A stretch of 64,000 bases of DNA from Agromyces sp. S2-1-8 (GTDB taxonomy: Bacteria; Actinomycetota; Actinomycetes; Actinomycetales; Microbacteriaceae). Positions 48,899 to 58,211 of the stretch are shown here, piece by piece; the first letter of the stretch is position 1, and the number at the start of each line of letters is the position of its first letter. The stretch covers positions 3,534,001 to 3,598,000 of the forward strand of contig NZ_JAJOLP010000001.1 of assembly GCF_021129215.1 (NCBI RefSeq). The letters are read 5' to 3'. The position numbers and the translations under genes were made by a program. The notes under the pieces are model-generated. The model saw nothing but the letters and a program-made list of their open reading frames with translations. It did not search any database and was not told where the DNA came from.

Positions 48899-49722
48899 CC
48901 CGCCTCCGCCGCTTCGCCGTGCCCGCCGTGATCGGCCTCGCCGCGCTCGCCCTCACCGCGTGCACCTCGGCCGACACCGCCGACGATGCGACGGCGGCCG
49001 CGACATCCTCGCCGGCTGAGCCGGAGGGCGACCTGACCATCTTCGCCGCCGCGTCACTCAGCGGGGCCTTCGACGAGCTCGCCGCGCAGTTCGAGGCGGC
49101 CCATCCGTCGGTCGACGTGGCGCCGATCACGTACGACGGCTCCTCGGTGCTCGCGACGCAGCTCATCGAGGGCGCGCACGCCGACGTGTTCGCCTCGGCC
49201 GACGAGAAGAACATGACGAAGGTCACCGGCGCACAGCTCGCCGGCGACCCCGTCGACTTCGCGACCAACGTGCTCGAGATCGCGGTGGCCCCGGGCAACC
49301 CGCTCGGCATCGACGGGCTCGACGACCTCGCCGACGGCGCCACGACGTCCGCCGACGGCACCCCGCTCACCGTCGTGCTCTGCGCTCCCGAGGTGCCGTG
49401 CGGCAGCGCGGCGCAGACACTCGTCGACGCCGCCGGCATCACGATCACGCCCGCGAGCGAGGAGCAGAACGTCTCGGCGGTGCTCACGAAGGTCAAGTCG
49501 GGCGAGGCCGACGCGGGCCTCGTCTACGTCACCGACGTGCAGGCCGCGGGCGACGCGGTCGCGGGCGTCGAGATCGACGACGCGGCTGCCGCGACCAACG
49601 TCTACCCGCTCGCGGCACTCACCGACGCCCCGAATCCCGACGCCGCTGCCGCGTTCGTCGAGTTCGTCGCGTCCGACGAGGGGCAGCTGGTGCTCGCGTC
49701 GTTCGGCTTCGGGGCGCCGTGA
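48895..49722 (+). CDS. modA: Molybdate ABC transporter, substrate-binding lipoprotein
   Basis: A 275-residue lipoprotein that captures molybdate outside the membrane. The signal peptide ends with lipobox LALTAC (Cys23). The binding fold begins ITIFAAASLSGAFDEL (LTIFAAASLSGAFDEL here) at about residue 48, with ADVFASADEKNMTKV and EVPCGSAAQTLVDAAG around the ligand. GTG 48895 overlaps the regulator stop, and its own stop overlaps the modB start. Confidence 0.95.
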   Translation: MTRLRRFAVPAVIGLAALALTACTSADTADDATAAATSSPAEPEGDLTIFAAASLSGAFDELAAQFEAAHPSVDVAPITYDGSSVLATQLIEGAHADVFASADEKNMTKVTGAQLAGDPVDFATNVLEIAVAPGNPLGIDGLDDLADGATTSADGTPLTVVLCAPEVPCGSAAQTLVDAAGITITPASEEQNVSAVLTKVKSGEADAGLVYVTDVQAAGDAVAGVEIDDAAAATNVYPLAALTDAPNPDAAAAFVEFVASDEGQLVLASFGFGAP

Positions 49723-50570
49723 CCCCGGCTGCGGCATCCCGCCCCGTGACCCCACCCGCGCGCCGGGAAGCGCACCGTGTCACGGTGGGCTTCCCGCTGT
49801 GGCTCTACGCGCCCGCCGCCGTCGGCGCGGGCGTGCTCGTGCTGCCGTTCGCGGCGCTGTTCGCGCGGCTCGACTGGCCCGGCGTGCCCGCGGCGATCAC
49901 CTCGCCCGAGGCCCTCCAGGCCCTCGGCCTCTCACTCGCGACGGCGTCGATCGCGACGATCGCGTGCGTCGTGCTCGGCGTGCCGTTGGCACTCGTCATC
50001 GCCCGCTCGGGGCCCGCGGTCGCCGCGGTGCTGCGCACGCTCACCACGCTGCCGCTCGTGCTGCCGCCCCTCGTCGGCGGCATCGCGCTGCTCTCGCTGC
50101 TCGGTCGCCAGGGGCTCTTCGGCGACGCGCTCGCCGTGCTGGGCCTCCGCATCCCGTTCACGACGACGGCCGTCGTCATCGCCCAGACCTTCGTCGCCCT
50201 GCCGTTCCTCGTGATCTCGGTCGAGGGGTCGCTGCGCACGGCGGGCACCCGCTACGAGCTCGTCGCGGCGGGACTCGGCGCGAGCCCGTTCACGGTGTTC
50301 CGCCGCATCACGCTGCCCCTCGTCGCTCCAGGGCTCGTCGCCGGCGTCGTGCTGTGCTTCGCACGGGCGCTCGGCGAGTTCGGCGCGACCGCGCTCTTCG
50401 CGGGCAACGCGGCCGGCACGACGCGCACGATGCCGCTCGCGATCTACACGGCGTTCAACGGCGCGGGCGTCGCGGAGGACACGGCCATCGCGCTCTCGCT
50501 CATGCTGATCCTCGTCGCCATCGGGGTGCTGCTGCTGATGCGCGGCTGGCGGGCGGACGCACCGCGATGA
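49719..50570 (+). CDS. modB: Molybdate ABC transporter, permease
   Basis: A 283-residue inner-membrane permease with six TM helices. The conserved cytoplasmic EAA loop that contacts the ATPase reads YELVAAGLGASPFTVFRRITLPL, here YELVAAGLGASPFTVF near residue 189, and ALGEFGATALFAG follows. It is translated from GTG 49719 overlapping modA, and its stop overlaps modC (ATGA). Confidence 0.95.
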   Translation: MTPAAASRPVTPPARREAHRVTVGFPLWLYAPAAVGAGVLVLPFAALFARLDWPGVPAAITSPEALQALGLSLATASIATIACVVLGVPLALVIARSGPAVAAVLRTLTTLPLVLPPLVGGIALLSLLGRQGLFGDALAVLGLRIPFTTTAVVIAQTFVALPFLVISVEGSLRTAGTRYELVAAGLGASPFTVFRRITLPLVAPGLVAGVVLCFARALGEFGATALFAGNAAGTTRTMPLAIYTAFNGAGVAEDTAIALSLMLILVAIGVLLLMRGWRADAPR

Positions 50571-51724
50571 GCGCGCCGACTCCCCCGCGCACGGGCGCTC
50601 CGCGATCGGGCGATTCGATCGCGGCGACACCCGCAGGCGCCCTCGACGTCGACGTCCACGTCGAGGCCGGCTCGTTCGCACTCGGCGCCCGACTCGTCGT
50701 CGAACCCGGCGACGTGCTCGCCGTGCTCGGTCCGAACGGCTCGGGCAAGTCGACGCTGCTCGGCACGATCGCCGGCCATGTCGTGCCGTCGCACGGCCAT
50801 GTCCGCCTCGGGGCACGCGCGCTCACCGACCTCCCCGCCGACGACGGCGCAGACGGCCGGCGGCGGATCGCGCTGCCGCCCGCCGACCGCTGCGTCGGCC
50901 TGCTCGGCCAGCACGCCCTGGTCTTCCCGCACCTGAGCGCCCGCGAGAACATCGCGTTCGGGCCGCGCGCCCGGGGGGTTCCCGCCCGCACCGCTCGCGC
51001 CGCGGCCGACGACTGGCTCGCGCGCGTCGGCCTCGACGGACTCGGCGACCGCCGCCCGTCCGAGCTCTCGGGCGGGCAGCAGCAGCGCGTCGCCCTCGCG
51101 CGCACCCTCGCCGCCGAGCCCGACGTGCTGCTGCTCGACGAGCCGTTCGCCGCGCTCGATGTCGAGGCCGCCGCGTCGATGCGGCGGCTGGTCGCCGATG
51201 AGCTCGCCCGACTCGAGGCGCCCGCGGTGCTCGTGACGCACGACCCGCTCGACGCGATCGTGCTCGCCCGGCGCGCCGCCATCCTGCACGACGGCGCGAT
51301 CGTCGACGAGGGACCGACGGGTGAGGTGCTCGGCCACCCGCGCACGCCGTTCATCGCGGCGCTCGCCGGGGTCAACCTCGTGACGGGCGTGGCCGCCACG
51401 GCCGACCGAATCGTGGCCGACGGGCTCGAACTGCGCGGCGTCGGTGCGTTGCGCCCCGGCTCGCCGGCTTCGGCGGTGTTCAGTCCGGCTGCCGTGCACG
51501 TCGCTCCCGAGGCATCCGTCGACCTGACCGAGCCGAACCGATGGCTGGGCACCGTCGCGCTCGTCGAACCCGCCCCCGGGGGCGTGCGCATCCACGTCGC
51601 CGAGCACCCCTCGCTCGCGGCGGACGTGCCGTCGTCGCAGGCCGTGGCGCTCGACCTCGGCACCGGGTCGCGCCTCGCCTTCGCGGTCGCCGAGGCCGAC
51701 GTCTCGCTGCGCGCCGAACGGTGA
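50567..51724 (+). CDS. modC: Molybdate ABC transporter, ATP-binding protein
   Basis: A 385-residue ATPase. Walker [10 protein letters not shown] is at residues 55-63, the signature is [16 protein letters not shown] near 180, Walker B is [13 protein letters not shown], and the switch His lies in [11 protein letters not shown]-terminal TOBE region follows with [17 protein letters not shown] (residues 285-385), where oxyanions may inhibit transport. The N-terminal 28 residues are a non-conserved extension. It ends the mod operon, 61 bp before moaA. Confidence 0.94.
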   Translation: MSAPTPPRTGAPRSGDSIAATPAGALDVDVHVEAGSFALGARLVVEPGDVLAVLGPNGSGKSTLLGTIAGHVVPSHGHVRLGARALTDLPADDGADGRRRIALPPADRCVGLLGQHALVFPHLSARENIAFGPRARGVPARTARAAADDWLARVGLDGLGDRRPSELSGGQQQRVALARTLAAEPDVLLLDEPFAALDVEAAASMRRLVADELARLEAPAVLVTHDPLDAIVLARRAAILHDGAIVDEGPTGEVLGHPRTPFIAALAGVNLVTGVAATADRIVADGLELRGVGALRPGSPASAVFSPAAVHVAPEASVDLTEPNRWLGTVALVEPAPGGVRIHVAEHPSLAADVPSSQAVALDLGTGSRLAFAVAEADVSLRAER

Positions 51725-51785
51725 CGCCGTTTGCGGAGGCGGCCCGCGGCGGTGTTACCGTAGTGGCCACCACGAGGGGGTGACC

Positions 51786-52886
51786 ATGACGACGACCGTT
51801 CCGACGCGCGACGACGCGACGACGCGCACCCGCGCGCGCCGACTTCCGGCGACCGGACTGGTCGTCGACCGCCTCACCCGGCCGATGCGCGACCTGCGCA
51901 TCTCGATCACTGATCGCTGCAACTTCCGCTGCGTGTACTGCATGCCGAAGGCCGTGTTCGGACGCGACTACGCCTTCCTCGACCGCGACGAGCTGCTGAG
52001 CTTCGAGGAGATCACGCGCATCGCACGGGTCGCCGCGGCGAACGGCGTCGAGAAGCTTCGTCTCACGGGCGGTGAACCGCTGCTGCGGCGCGGCGTCGAC
52101 GGGCTCGTCGCGATGCTCGCGGAGCTGCGCACCCCCGACGGGCGGCCGCTCGAGATCGCCCTCACGACGAACGGGTCGGCCCTCGCCGTGAAGGCCGCGT
52201 CGCTCAGGGCCGCCGGGCTCGCGCGCGTCACCGTGTCGCTCGACTCGCTCGACGACGCGCGCTTCCAGGCGATGAACGACGTGCGGTTCCCGGTGTCGCG
52301 CGTGCTCGACGGCATCGACGCCGCGCACGAGGCCGGGCTCGGCCCGATCAAGCTCAACATGGTCGTCAAGCGCGGCCTCAACGACGACGAGATCGTGCCG
52401 ATGGCCAGGCACTTCAAGGGAACTCCGTACACCCTGCGCTTCATCGAGTACATGGACGTCGGCACCTCGAACGGCTGGTCGCTCGACGAGGTCGTGCCGT
52501 CGGCCGAGATCGTCGAGCGCATCGGCGCCGAGATGCCGCTCGAGCCGCTCGGCGCGACCGCACCGGGCGAGACGGCGACGCGCTGGCGCTACGCCGACGG
52601 CGGCGGCGAGATCGGCCTCATCTCGAGCGTCACCAACGCGTTCTGCGGCACATGCAACCGCGCGCGCATCTCGACCGAGGGCAAGCTCTTCACGTGCCTG
52701 TTCGCCGACGAGGGGCACGACCTGCGGGCGCTGCTGCGCGCCGGCATCGACGACGAGGGACTCTCACGCGCGATGGCCGGCATCTGGGGCGCGCGCGACG
52801 ACCGCTATAGCGAGATCCGCTCGACGCTCACGCCCGAGCTGCGGGCGTCGCGGCAGAAGGTCGAAATGAGCTACATCGGGGGTTGA
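51786..52886 (+). CDS. moaA: GTP 3',8-cyclase (radical SAM)
   Basis: A 366-residue enzyme of the first molybdenum-cofactor step, turning GTP into 3',8-cyclo-GTP. The radical SAM cluster is C45-x3-C49-x2-C52 in [12 protein letters not shown]. The C-terminal [4Fe-4S] cluster that binds GTP is [19 protein letters not shown]. It ends with the functional Gly-Gly tail (SYIGG). ATG 51786 follows GAGGGGG; GTG 51780 is in frame. It is convergent with moaE after 10 bp. Confidence 0.96.
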   Translation: MTTTVPTRDDATTRTRARRLPATGLVVDRLTRPMRDLRISITDRCNFRCVYCMPKAVFGRDYAFLDRDELLSFEEITRIARVAAANGVEKLRLTGGEPLLRRGVDGLVAMLAELRTPDGRPLEIALTTNGSALAVKAASLRAAGLARVTVSLDSLDDARFQAMNDVRFPVSRVLDGIDAAHEAGLGPIKLNMVVKRGLNDDEIVPMARHFKGTPYTLRFIEYMDVGTSNGWSLDEVVPSAEIVERIGAEMPLEPLGATAPGETATRWRYADGGGEIGLISSVTNAFCGTCNRARISTEGKLFTCLFADEGHDLRALLRAGIDDEGLSRAMAGIWGARDDRYSEIRSTLTPELRASRQKVEMSYIGG

Positions 52887-52896
52887 GACGAGGCTC

Positions 52897-53310
52897 CTAC
52901 AGCCCGACCCACTCCGAGACGCCGTCGGCGAAGTGCTGCCGCTTCCAGATCGGCACAGTGCGCTTGATCTCCTCGACGAGCCGCTCGCACGCGTCGAACG
53001 CCTCGGCCCGGTGCGCCGCCGCGGTCGCCGCGTAGAGCGCGACATCGCCGATCTTCAGCTCGCCCACCCGGTGCACCGCGGCGATCGCGAGCCCCGTCTC
53101 GTCGGCGACCCGCTCGACGCACTCGGCGAGGAACCGCTCGGCCTCGGGGTGCGCACGGTAGTCGAGCGATCGCACGCCGCGGCCGCCGTCATGGTCGCGC
53201 ACGACGCCGCAGAACAGCACGATCGCGCCGCTCTCGTCGGCCTCGACGGCAGCACGCACCGCCTGCTCGTCGATGGGCTCCGCCGTGATCGCGGCCAGGG
53301 TCGTGCTCAT
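52897..53310 (-). CDS. moaE: Molybdopterin synthase, large subunit
   Basis: A 137-residue catalytic subunit that transfers sulfur from MoaD thiocarboxylate onto cyclic pyranopterin monophosphate. Motifs are IVLFCGVVRDHDGGRGV, YRAHPEAERFLAECV, HRVGELKIGDVAL, and the C-terminal KRTVPIWKRQHFADG with the catalytic lysine. It forms a minus-strand pair with moeB 28 bp away, while its partner moaD is divergent beyond moeB. Confidence 0.95.
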   Translation of the reverse strand: MSTTLAAITAEPIDEQAVRAAVEADESGAIVLFCGVVRDHDGGRGVRSLDYRAHPEAERFLAECVERVADETGLAIAAVHRVGELKIGDVALYAATAAAHRAEAFDACERLVEEIKRTVPIWKRQHFADGVSEWVGL

Positions 53311-53338
53311 GCGTCTCGCTTCCGACTCGTCGGCACCG

Positions 53339-54547
53339 TCATCGGCGCACGAACTCCGAGGCGACGGCGGCGAAGCCGTCGATGCCGCCGGCGAGGTACG
53401 TCACGTCGACGTGGCCCCGTTCGGCGAGCGCCCGCACCGCGCGGCGCGAGCGGACGTCCCGTTCACAGTAGACGACGATCGCGCCGTCGCCCTCTGCCGG
53501 GTCGGAACCCATCAGCAGGTCGCCGAGCGGCACGAGCTCGGATCCCTCGATGCGGCGCAGCTCGGCCTCGGCCGGCTCGCGCACGTCGACGAGCCGCATG
53601 GGAGCGCCCTCGCGCAGGCGGCGCAGCAGCTCGGCGGCCGAGATGCGCGGGCCGGATGCCTCGTGCTCGACGCCGCCCTGGAGCGCGACCGGCTCGATCC
53701 CGCAGAACAGCTCGTAGTCGACGAGCGAGGTGATCTCGGGCGCGTCCGCGATCGCCTCGTACGCGAGCTCGCGCGTGCGGCCGGTGAGTGCGTCGATCGT
53801 CGTGACCCTGCCGAGCAGCGGCGTGCCGACGCCGGTGACGAGCTTCACGACCTCGCCCGCCATGAGCGCGCCGACCGTCACGCAGAGCGACGGCAGTACG
53901 CCCCCGAGCTCGCACGAGAGCACCTCGTCGGGCGGCGGCGGCACCGGGAACAGGTCGCGGTACGTCGGCCCCTCGCGGTGCCAGGCGACGCTCACCTGGC
54001 CGTGGAAGCGCAGGATCGACCCCCACACGAGCGGCACGCCCGCGAGGAGGGCGGCGTCGTTCGCGAGGTACCGGGTCGGGAAGTTGTCGCTGCCGTCGAC
54101 GACGAGGTCGTAGTCGGCGAGGATGTCGCGGAGATTCGCCGCCGTCAACCGCTCGCGATGGCGCACGACGCGGATCTCGGGGTCGGTCGCCGCGACCGTG
54201 TCGGCGAGCGAGTCGACCTTCGGCCGGCCGACGTCGGCGAGGCCGTGCCCGAGCTGGCGGTGCAGGTTCGAGAGCTCGACGTCGTCGTCGTCGGCGATGC
54301 CGATCGTGCCGACGCCCGTCGCCGCGAGCAGCGGCACGACCGTCGCGCCCAGGCCGCCGGCGCCGATCACCAGCACCCGTGCCGCGGCGAGCCGGCGCTG
54401 CGCGAGCTCGCCGAAGCCCGGCAGCATGATCTGCCGGCTGTACCGGGCGATGTGCTCGGGGGTGAGCGGCGCGGCGGGCTCGACCAGCGGTCGGCGGCAC
54501 GCGTCTCCGACGCGCGGCGCCGCGCGTGCTGCGGAGGTCGATGGCAT
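53339..54547 (-). CDS. moeB: Molybdopterin-synthase adenylyltransferase with rhodanese domain
   Basis: A 402-residue ThiF/MoeB fusion that adenylates and sulfurates the MoaD C-terminus. The N-terminal E1-like domain (about 30-270) has RYSRQIMLPGFGELAQ, nucleotide motif VIGAGGLGATVVPLL and DGSDNFPTRYLANDA. The C-terminal rhodanese domain (about 305-402) has the active-site Cys in VVYCERDVRSRRAV, which donates sulfur. No classical zinc CxxC pair is obvious. ATG 54547 is divergent from moaD over 110 bp. Confidence 0.93.
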   Translation of the reverse strand: MPSTSAARAAPRVGDACRRPLVEPAAPLTPEHIARYSRQIMLPGFGELAQRRLAAARVLVIGAGGLGATVVPLLAATGVGTIGIADDDDVELSNLHRQLGHGLADVGRPKVDSLADTVAATDPEIRVVRHRERLTAANLRDILADYDLVVDGSDNFPTRYLANDAALLAGVPLVWGSILRFHGQVSVAWHREGPTYRDLFPVPPPPDEVLSCELGGVLPSLCVTVGALMAGEVVKLVTGVGTPLLGRVTTIDALTGRTRELAYEAIADAPEITSLVDYELFCGIEPVALQGGVEHEASGPRISAAELLRRLREGAPMRLVDVREPAEAELRRIEGSELVPLGDLLMGSDPAEGDGAIVVYCERDVRSRRAVRALAERGHVDVTYLAGGIDGFAAVASEFVRR

Positions 54548-54657
54548 GCGCCAATTGTACGCAGGGCCCGCGCGCCGCCTTCCGTTGTATGGATGATTGC
54601 TTCCATTTTCGCGCCTCGGTGAGCCCGAGGCATCCCGCGCCGGGGTACGATCGACGC

Positions 54658-54906
54658 ATGCCTCCCGTGACCGTGCGGTACTTCGCGGCGGCCGCCGAGG
54701 CGGCCGGCGTCGAAGAGGAGCGCCTCGAGATCGCCGACGGCGCGAACCTCGGCGCCCTCCGCGACGAGCTCGTCGCCCGCTACGGCGTCGCGATGGAGCG
54801 GGTACTGCGAAGCGGCTCGTTCCTCGTCGACGGCACCGTGCGCCGCGACCCCGCGCACCCGGTCGGGGCGACGGTCGACATCCTGCCGCCGTTCGCCGGA
54901 GGGTGA
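54658..54906 (+). CDS. moaD: Molybdopterin synthase, small subunit (sulfur carrier)
   Basis: An 82-residue ubiquitin-like protein whose C-terminal Gly-Gly is adenylated by MoeB and carries the sulfur. It starts VTVRYFAAAAEAAGVEEE and ends VDILPPFAGG, the diagnostic ILPPxxGG tail. It is divergent from moeB and 10 bp upstream of the AlkD-like gene. Confidence 0.95.
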   Translation: MPPVTVRYFAAAAEAAGVEEERLEIADGANLGALRDELVARYGVAMERVLRSGSFLVDGTVRRDPAHPVGATVDILPPFAGG

Positions 54907-54916
54907 GAGGGGCGAC

Positions 54917-55612
54917 GTGACTGCGACGACCACGATGACCGCCGACGCGACCGCGGCCGACGTGCTGGCTCGCCTCGCCGAGCTCGAAGACCCGAAGATG
55001 CGCGCCGTGAACGAGCGCCATGGCGACGACCACGGCGTCAACCTCACGAAGCTGCGCGGCGTGGCGAAGGAGCTCAAGACGCAGCACGAGCTCGCGCTCG
55101 AGCTCTGGGCGACCGACGACACCGCGGCGCGGCTCGTCGCGATCCTCGTCGCGAAGCCGAAGTCGTTCGACGCGGCCGAGCTCGACGCGATGCTGCGCGA
55201 GGCCCGCGCCCCCAAGGTGCGCGACTGGCTCGTCAACTACATCGTCAAGAAGAGCCCCCACCGCGAGGCCCTGCGGCTCGCCTGGCTGTCCGACGTCGAC
55301 CCGTATGTCGCCGCCGCAGGCTGGGCGCTCACCGCCGACGTCGTCGCGAAGCAGCCCGAACTCGTCGACCTCGACGCGCTGCTCGACCAGATCGAGCTCG
55401 AGATGCGCGATGCGGCCGAGCCGCTGCAGTGGGAGATGAACACCTGCCTCGCGATGATCGGCATCCACCACGCCGACCGGCGCGATCGGGCGATCGCGAT
55501 CGGCGAGCGGCTCGAGGTGCTGAAGGACTACCCGACGCCGCCGAACTGCACGTCGCCGTTCGCACCCGCCTGGATCGGCGAGATGGTGCGCCGCCAGGGC
55601 GCGACGGCGTAG
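54917..55612 (+). CDS. AlkD-like DNA alkylation repair family protein (HEAT-like)
   Basis: A 231-residue all-helical protein of the DNA alkylation repair (AlkD) superfamily. Features are NERHGDDHGVNLTKLRGVAK at the N-terminus, the helical repeats HELALELWATDDTAARL and RDWLVNYIVKKSPHREAL, LRLAWLSDVDPYVAAAGWAL, and a Cys/His-containing MNTCLAMIGIHH. The AlkD catalytic Asp/Trp set cannot be confirmed by eye. GTG 54917 follows GAGAGG. It is inserted between moaD and moeA, probably by co-transcription rather than function. Confidence 0.78.
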   Translation: MTATTTMTADATAADVLARLAELEDPKMRAVNERHGDDHGVNLTKLRGVAKELKTQHELALELWATDDTAARLVAILVAKPKSFDAAELDAMLREARAPKVRDWLVNYIVKKSPHREALRLAWLSDVDPYVAAAGWALTADVVAKQPELVDLDALLDQIELEMRDAAEPLQWEMNTCLAMIGIHHADRRDRAIAIGERLEVLKDYPTPPNCTSPFAPAWIGEMVRRQGATA

Positions 55613-55621
55613 GGGCGACCG

Positions 55622-55678
55622 GGCTCCCTTCGACGCGCTCAGGGAGCGGGCCGGCTCCCTTCGGCAGGCTCAGGGAGC
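55622..55678. repeat. Two tandem hairpin repeats, 31 bp apart
   Basis: GGCTCCCTTCGACGCGCTCAGGGAGC (partial text: GGCTCCCTTC...CAGGGAGC) at 55622-55647 and a near copy at 55653-55678. Each can fold on itself through GCTCCCT/AGGGAGC. This is a hairpin family common between genes in Microbacteriaceae and may terminate the AlkD-like gene's transcript. Confidence 0.8.
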
Positions 55679-55731
55679 GCGGGCCGCGACTACACTGCCC
55701 ACTGGGCGACGACGTACCAGCAGGAGGCCGC

Positions 55732-57090
55732 ATGCGCACCTACGCCGAACACCAGCGCGCCGTGCACGAACTGCTCGATCCGCTGGGCGCGCGACTCGGC
55801 GCCGGCGCCGAGGTCGTCGCGGTCGACGACGCGCTCGGCCGCGTGCTCGCCGACGACCTCGTCTCCCCCGCCGACCTGCCCGGCTTCGACAATTCGCAGA
55901 TGGACGGCTACGCCGTGCGCGCGGTCGACCTCGCCGCAGCGAGCCCCGGTGCTCCGGTGCGCCTTCCGATCGGGCCGACGAGCGCGGCCGGCGACGCGAT
56001 CTTCGACCTCGCGCCCGGCACCGCGTCGCCGGTCATGACCGGAGCACCGATTCCGCGCGGCGCCGACGCCGTCGTGCAGATCGAGGTCGCCGACCCGCCG
56101 GCGTTCATCGGGCTCGGCGGCGGACGGCACGACTCCCCCGCCGGCTCGGTCGTCGCGTTCACCGCTCCCGTGGCGCACGGCCTTTTCGTGCGACCGGCGG
56201 GCAGCGATGTCGCCGCGGGCGAGCTGCTGCTGCCGGCGGGGTCACGCCTCGGTCCGGCGCAGCTCGGCGTGATCTCGGCGGCCGGCCTCACGCACGTCGC
56301 GGTGCGCCGCCGAGTGCGCGTGCTGCTGCTCTCGACCGGGCACGAGCTGCGCCCGCCGGGGTCGGCGCTGCGGCCCGGGCAGATCCACGATGCGAACACG
56401 GCGATGCTCGCCGCCGCGCTCCGCGAGTGCGGCGCGAACGTCGTCGACGCCGTCGCTCCCGACGAGCCCGAGGCGGTGCGAGCGGCGATCGCCCGAGGCA
56501 TCCACCCCGCCGACGGCGAGCCGGTCGACCTCGTCGTGACGACCGGCGGCGTGAGCGCCGGTGCGTTCGAGGTCGTGCGCGACGCGCTCGAGCCGCTCGG
56601 AGTCGAGTTCACGAAGGTCGCGATCCAGCCCGGCGGGCCGCAGGGACTCGGCACCGCGACGCTCGGGCCGGGCGACGCTGCCGGCCGCGCCGCCGCGCCC
56701 CGAGACGACCACACCGACGAGGATGCCTCGGCCGAGGCATCCGGCAGCACCGGCGCGGTGAGCGTGCCGGTCGTGTCGTTCCCCGGCAATCCGGTGTCGG
56801 CGCTCGTGTCGTTCGAACTGTTCCTGCGACCGGTGCTGCGCCATCTCGAGGGGCTCACGCCCGACCGCAACCGCGCCCGACTGCGCCTCGCGCACGACGT
56901 GGTCTCGCCCGCGCGCCGCCATCAGGTGCGTCGCGGCATCATCGACGGCGACGGTGCCGTCGAGGTCGGCGCCCCGAGCTCGCACCTGCTGCACGCCTAT
57001 GCGAACGCCACCGTGCTCGTGCACCTGCCGATCGGGGTCGATGCGCTTCCCGCCGGCTCCCTCGTCGACGTCTGGAGGATCGATGACTGA
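55732..57090 (+). CDS. moeA: Molybdopterin molybdenumtransferase
   Basis: A 452-residue enzyme that inserts molybdate into adenylated molybdopterin. Motifs are DNSQMDGYAVRA near residue 53, SPVMTGAPIPRGADAVVQIE, STGHELRPPGSALRPGQIHDANT, VVTTGGVSAGAFEVVRDAL (the GGxS site) and VVSFPGNPVSALVSFELF. Between LGTATLGPGDA and the latter there is a roughly 30-residue non-conserved insert (EDASAEASG) that holds a perfect 22-bp palindrome. Its stop overlaps moaC by 8 bp. Confidence 0.94.
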   Translation: MRTYAEHQRAVHELLDPLGARLGAGAEVVAVDDALGRVLADDLVSPADLPGFDNSQMDGYAVRAVDLAAASPGAPVRLPIGPTSAAGDAIFDLAPGTASPVMTGAPIPRGADAVVQIEVADPPAFIGLGGGRHDSPAGSVVAFTAPVAHGLFVRPAGSDVAAGELLLPAGSRLGPAQLGVISAAGLTHVAVRRRVRVLLLSTGHELRPPGSALRPGQIHDANTAMLAAALRECGANVVDAVAPDEPEAVRAAIARGIHPADGEPVDLVVTTGGVSAGAFEVVRDALEPLGVEFTKVAIQPGGPQGLGTATLGPGDAAGRAAAPRDDHTDEDASAEASGSTGAVSVPVVSFPGNPVSALVSFELFLRPVLRHLEGLTPDRNRARLRLAHDVVSPARRHQVRRGIIDGDGAVEVGAPSSHLLHAYANATVLVHLPIGVDALPAGSLVDVWRIDD

Positions 57091-57565
57091 CACCCCGCCC
57101 CGCCTCACGCACCTGCGCGACGACGGATCCGCGCACATGGTCGACGTGACCGACAAGGCGATCACGAAGCGCACCGCGAGCGCGCAGGCCGTGCTCACCA
57201 CCCGCCCCGAGGTCGTCGCGATGATCGCCGACGGCACCCTGCCGAAGGGCGAGGCGATCGGCACCGCGCGCATCGCCGGCATCATGGCGGCCAAGCAGAC
57301 CTCGTCGCTCATTCCGCTCTGCCACCCGCTGCCGTTGACGAAGCTCGACGTCGACATCACGGCCGACGGCTCGCAGGTGCGCGTGATCGCGACGGCGACG
57401 ACGAAGGGCGTGACGGGCGTCGAGATGGAGGCGCTGACCGCCGCGAGCGTCGCCGCGCTCACGCTCTACGACATGATCAAGGCCGTCGACAACCGCGCGG
57501 TGATCACCGACATCATGGTGCTCGCGAAGGAGGGCGGCAAGAGCGGCGACTGGAGCCGGGAATGA
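57083..57565 (+). CDS. moaC: Cyclic pyranopterin monophosphate synthase
   Basis: A 160-residue enzyme that completes cyclic pyranopterin monophosphate after MoaA. Motifs are LTHLRDDGSAHMVDVTDK near the start, GTARIAGIMAAKQTSSLIPL with the conserved Lys, CHPLPLTKLDVDI, and GVEMEALTAASVAALTLYDM. ATG 57083 overlaps the moeA end, and its stop overlaps the mog start (ATGA). Confidence 0.96.
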   Translation: MTDTPPRLTHLRDDGSAHMVDVTDKAITKRTASAQAVLTTRPEVVAMIADGTLPKGEAIGTARIAGIMAAKQTSSLIPLCHPLPLTKLDVDITADGSQVRVIATATTKGVTGVEMEALTAASVAALTLYDMIKAVDNRAVITDIMVLAKEGGKSGDWSRE

Positions 57566-58095
57566 CCGCGCACGCTGCGACCGCCGATTCGTCGGCCGAC
57601 GAGGGGATGCCTCGTGCCGCGACCGTGCTCGTCGCGTCGACGCGTGCCGCGGCGGGCGTCTACGAAGACACGACCGGGCCGGTGATCGCGTCGTGGTTCG
57701 CCGATCGCGGGTTCGACGTGCTGGGCCCCGTGGTGGTCGCCGACGGCGCCGAGTTCGCCGTTGCGCTCGGCCGGGCGCTCGACGCGTCGCCGTCGGTCAT
57801 CGTGACGACCGGCGGCACGGGGCTCGCGCCCGCCGACCTCACCCCCGAGGCGACGGCCGCCGTGCTCGATCGCGAACTGCCGGGCTTCATGGAGGAGCTG
57901 CGTCGCCGCGGCACCGCGACGACCCCGACCGCACTGCTCACGCGCGGGGTGGCCGGCGTCGCCGGGACGACGTTCGTCGTGAACCTGCCCGGCTCGCGCG
58001 GCGGGGTGCGCGACGGGCTCGCGCTGCTCGGCGAGGTGCTCGACCACGTGCTCGACCAGCTCGCGGGCGGCGACCACTCGACTCCGGTCGAATAG
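57562..58095 (+). CDS. mog: Molybdopterin adenylyltransferase (MogA/MoaB family)
   Basis: A 177-residue enzyme that adenylates molybdopterin before molybdenum insertion. Motifs are VLVASTRAAAGVYEDTTGPV, VIVTTGGTGLAPADLTPEA with the active GGTG, and FVVNLPGSRGGVRDGL. It lacks a 22-residue match at the N-terminus, a disordered extension typical of high-GC sequences. The last codons and stop lie inside a partial REP element (GGTCGAATAGCGACG). Confidence 0.92.
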   Translation: MTAHAATADSSADEGMPRAATVLVASTRAAAGVYEDTTGPVIASWFADRGFDVLGPVVVADGAEFAVALGRALDASPSVIVTTGGTGLAPADLTPEATAAVLDRELPGFMEELRRRGTATTPTALLTRGVAGVAGTTFVVNLPGSRGGVRDGLALLGEVLDHVLDQLAGGDHSTPVE

Positions 58096-58201
58096 CGACG
58101 TTCGCCTGTCCGGCGGTCGAGTAGCGACGAAGGAGCGTATCGAGACCTGGTGACCGGGTCTCGAGACGCGTGATCCTTCGTCGACCGCTACTCGACACCG
58201 G
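58084..58201. repeat. REP-like element: partial copy plus full inverted pair
   Basis: CGGTCGAGTAGCGACGAAGGA (split: CGGTCGAGTAGCGACG AAGGA, 58114-58134) pairs with TCCTTCGTCGACCGCTACTCG (in pieces, about 58174-58195), and CGTATCGAGACC pairs with GGTCTCGAGACGCG. A further partial copy, CCGGTCGAATAGCGACG, starts at 58084. This is the family seen also near 4311 and 5004. It lies between the convergent mog and PAP2 genes. Confidence 0.8.
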
Positions 58202-58211
58202 AGTGGGCGCG

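Noticed and set aside
51725-51785. Moco riboswitch before moaA
   Set aside because: The leader is only 61 bp and shows no long paired structure or conserved core.
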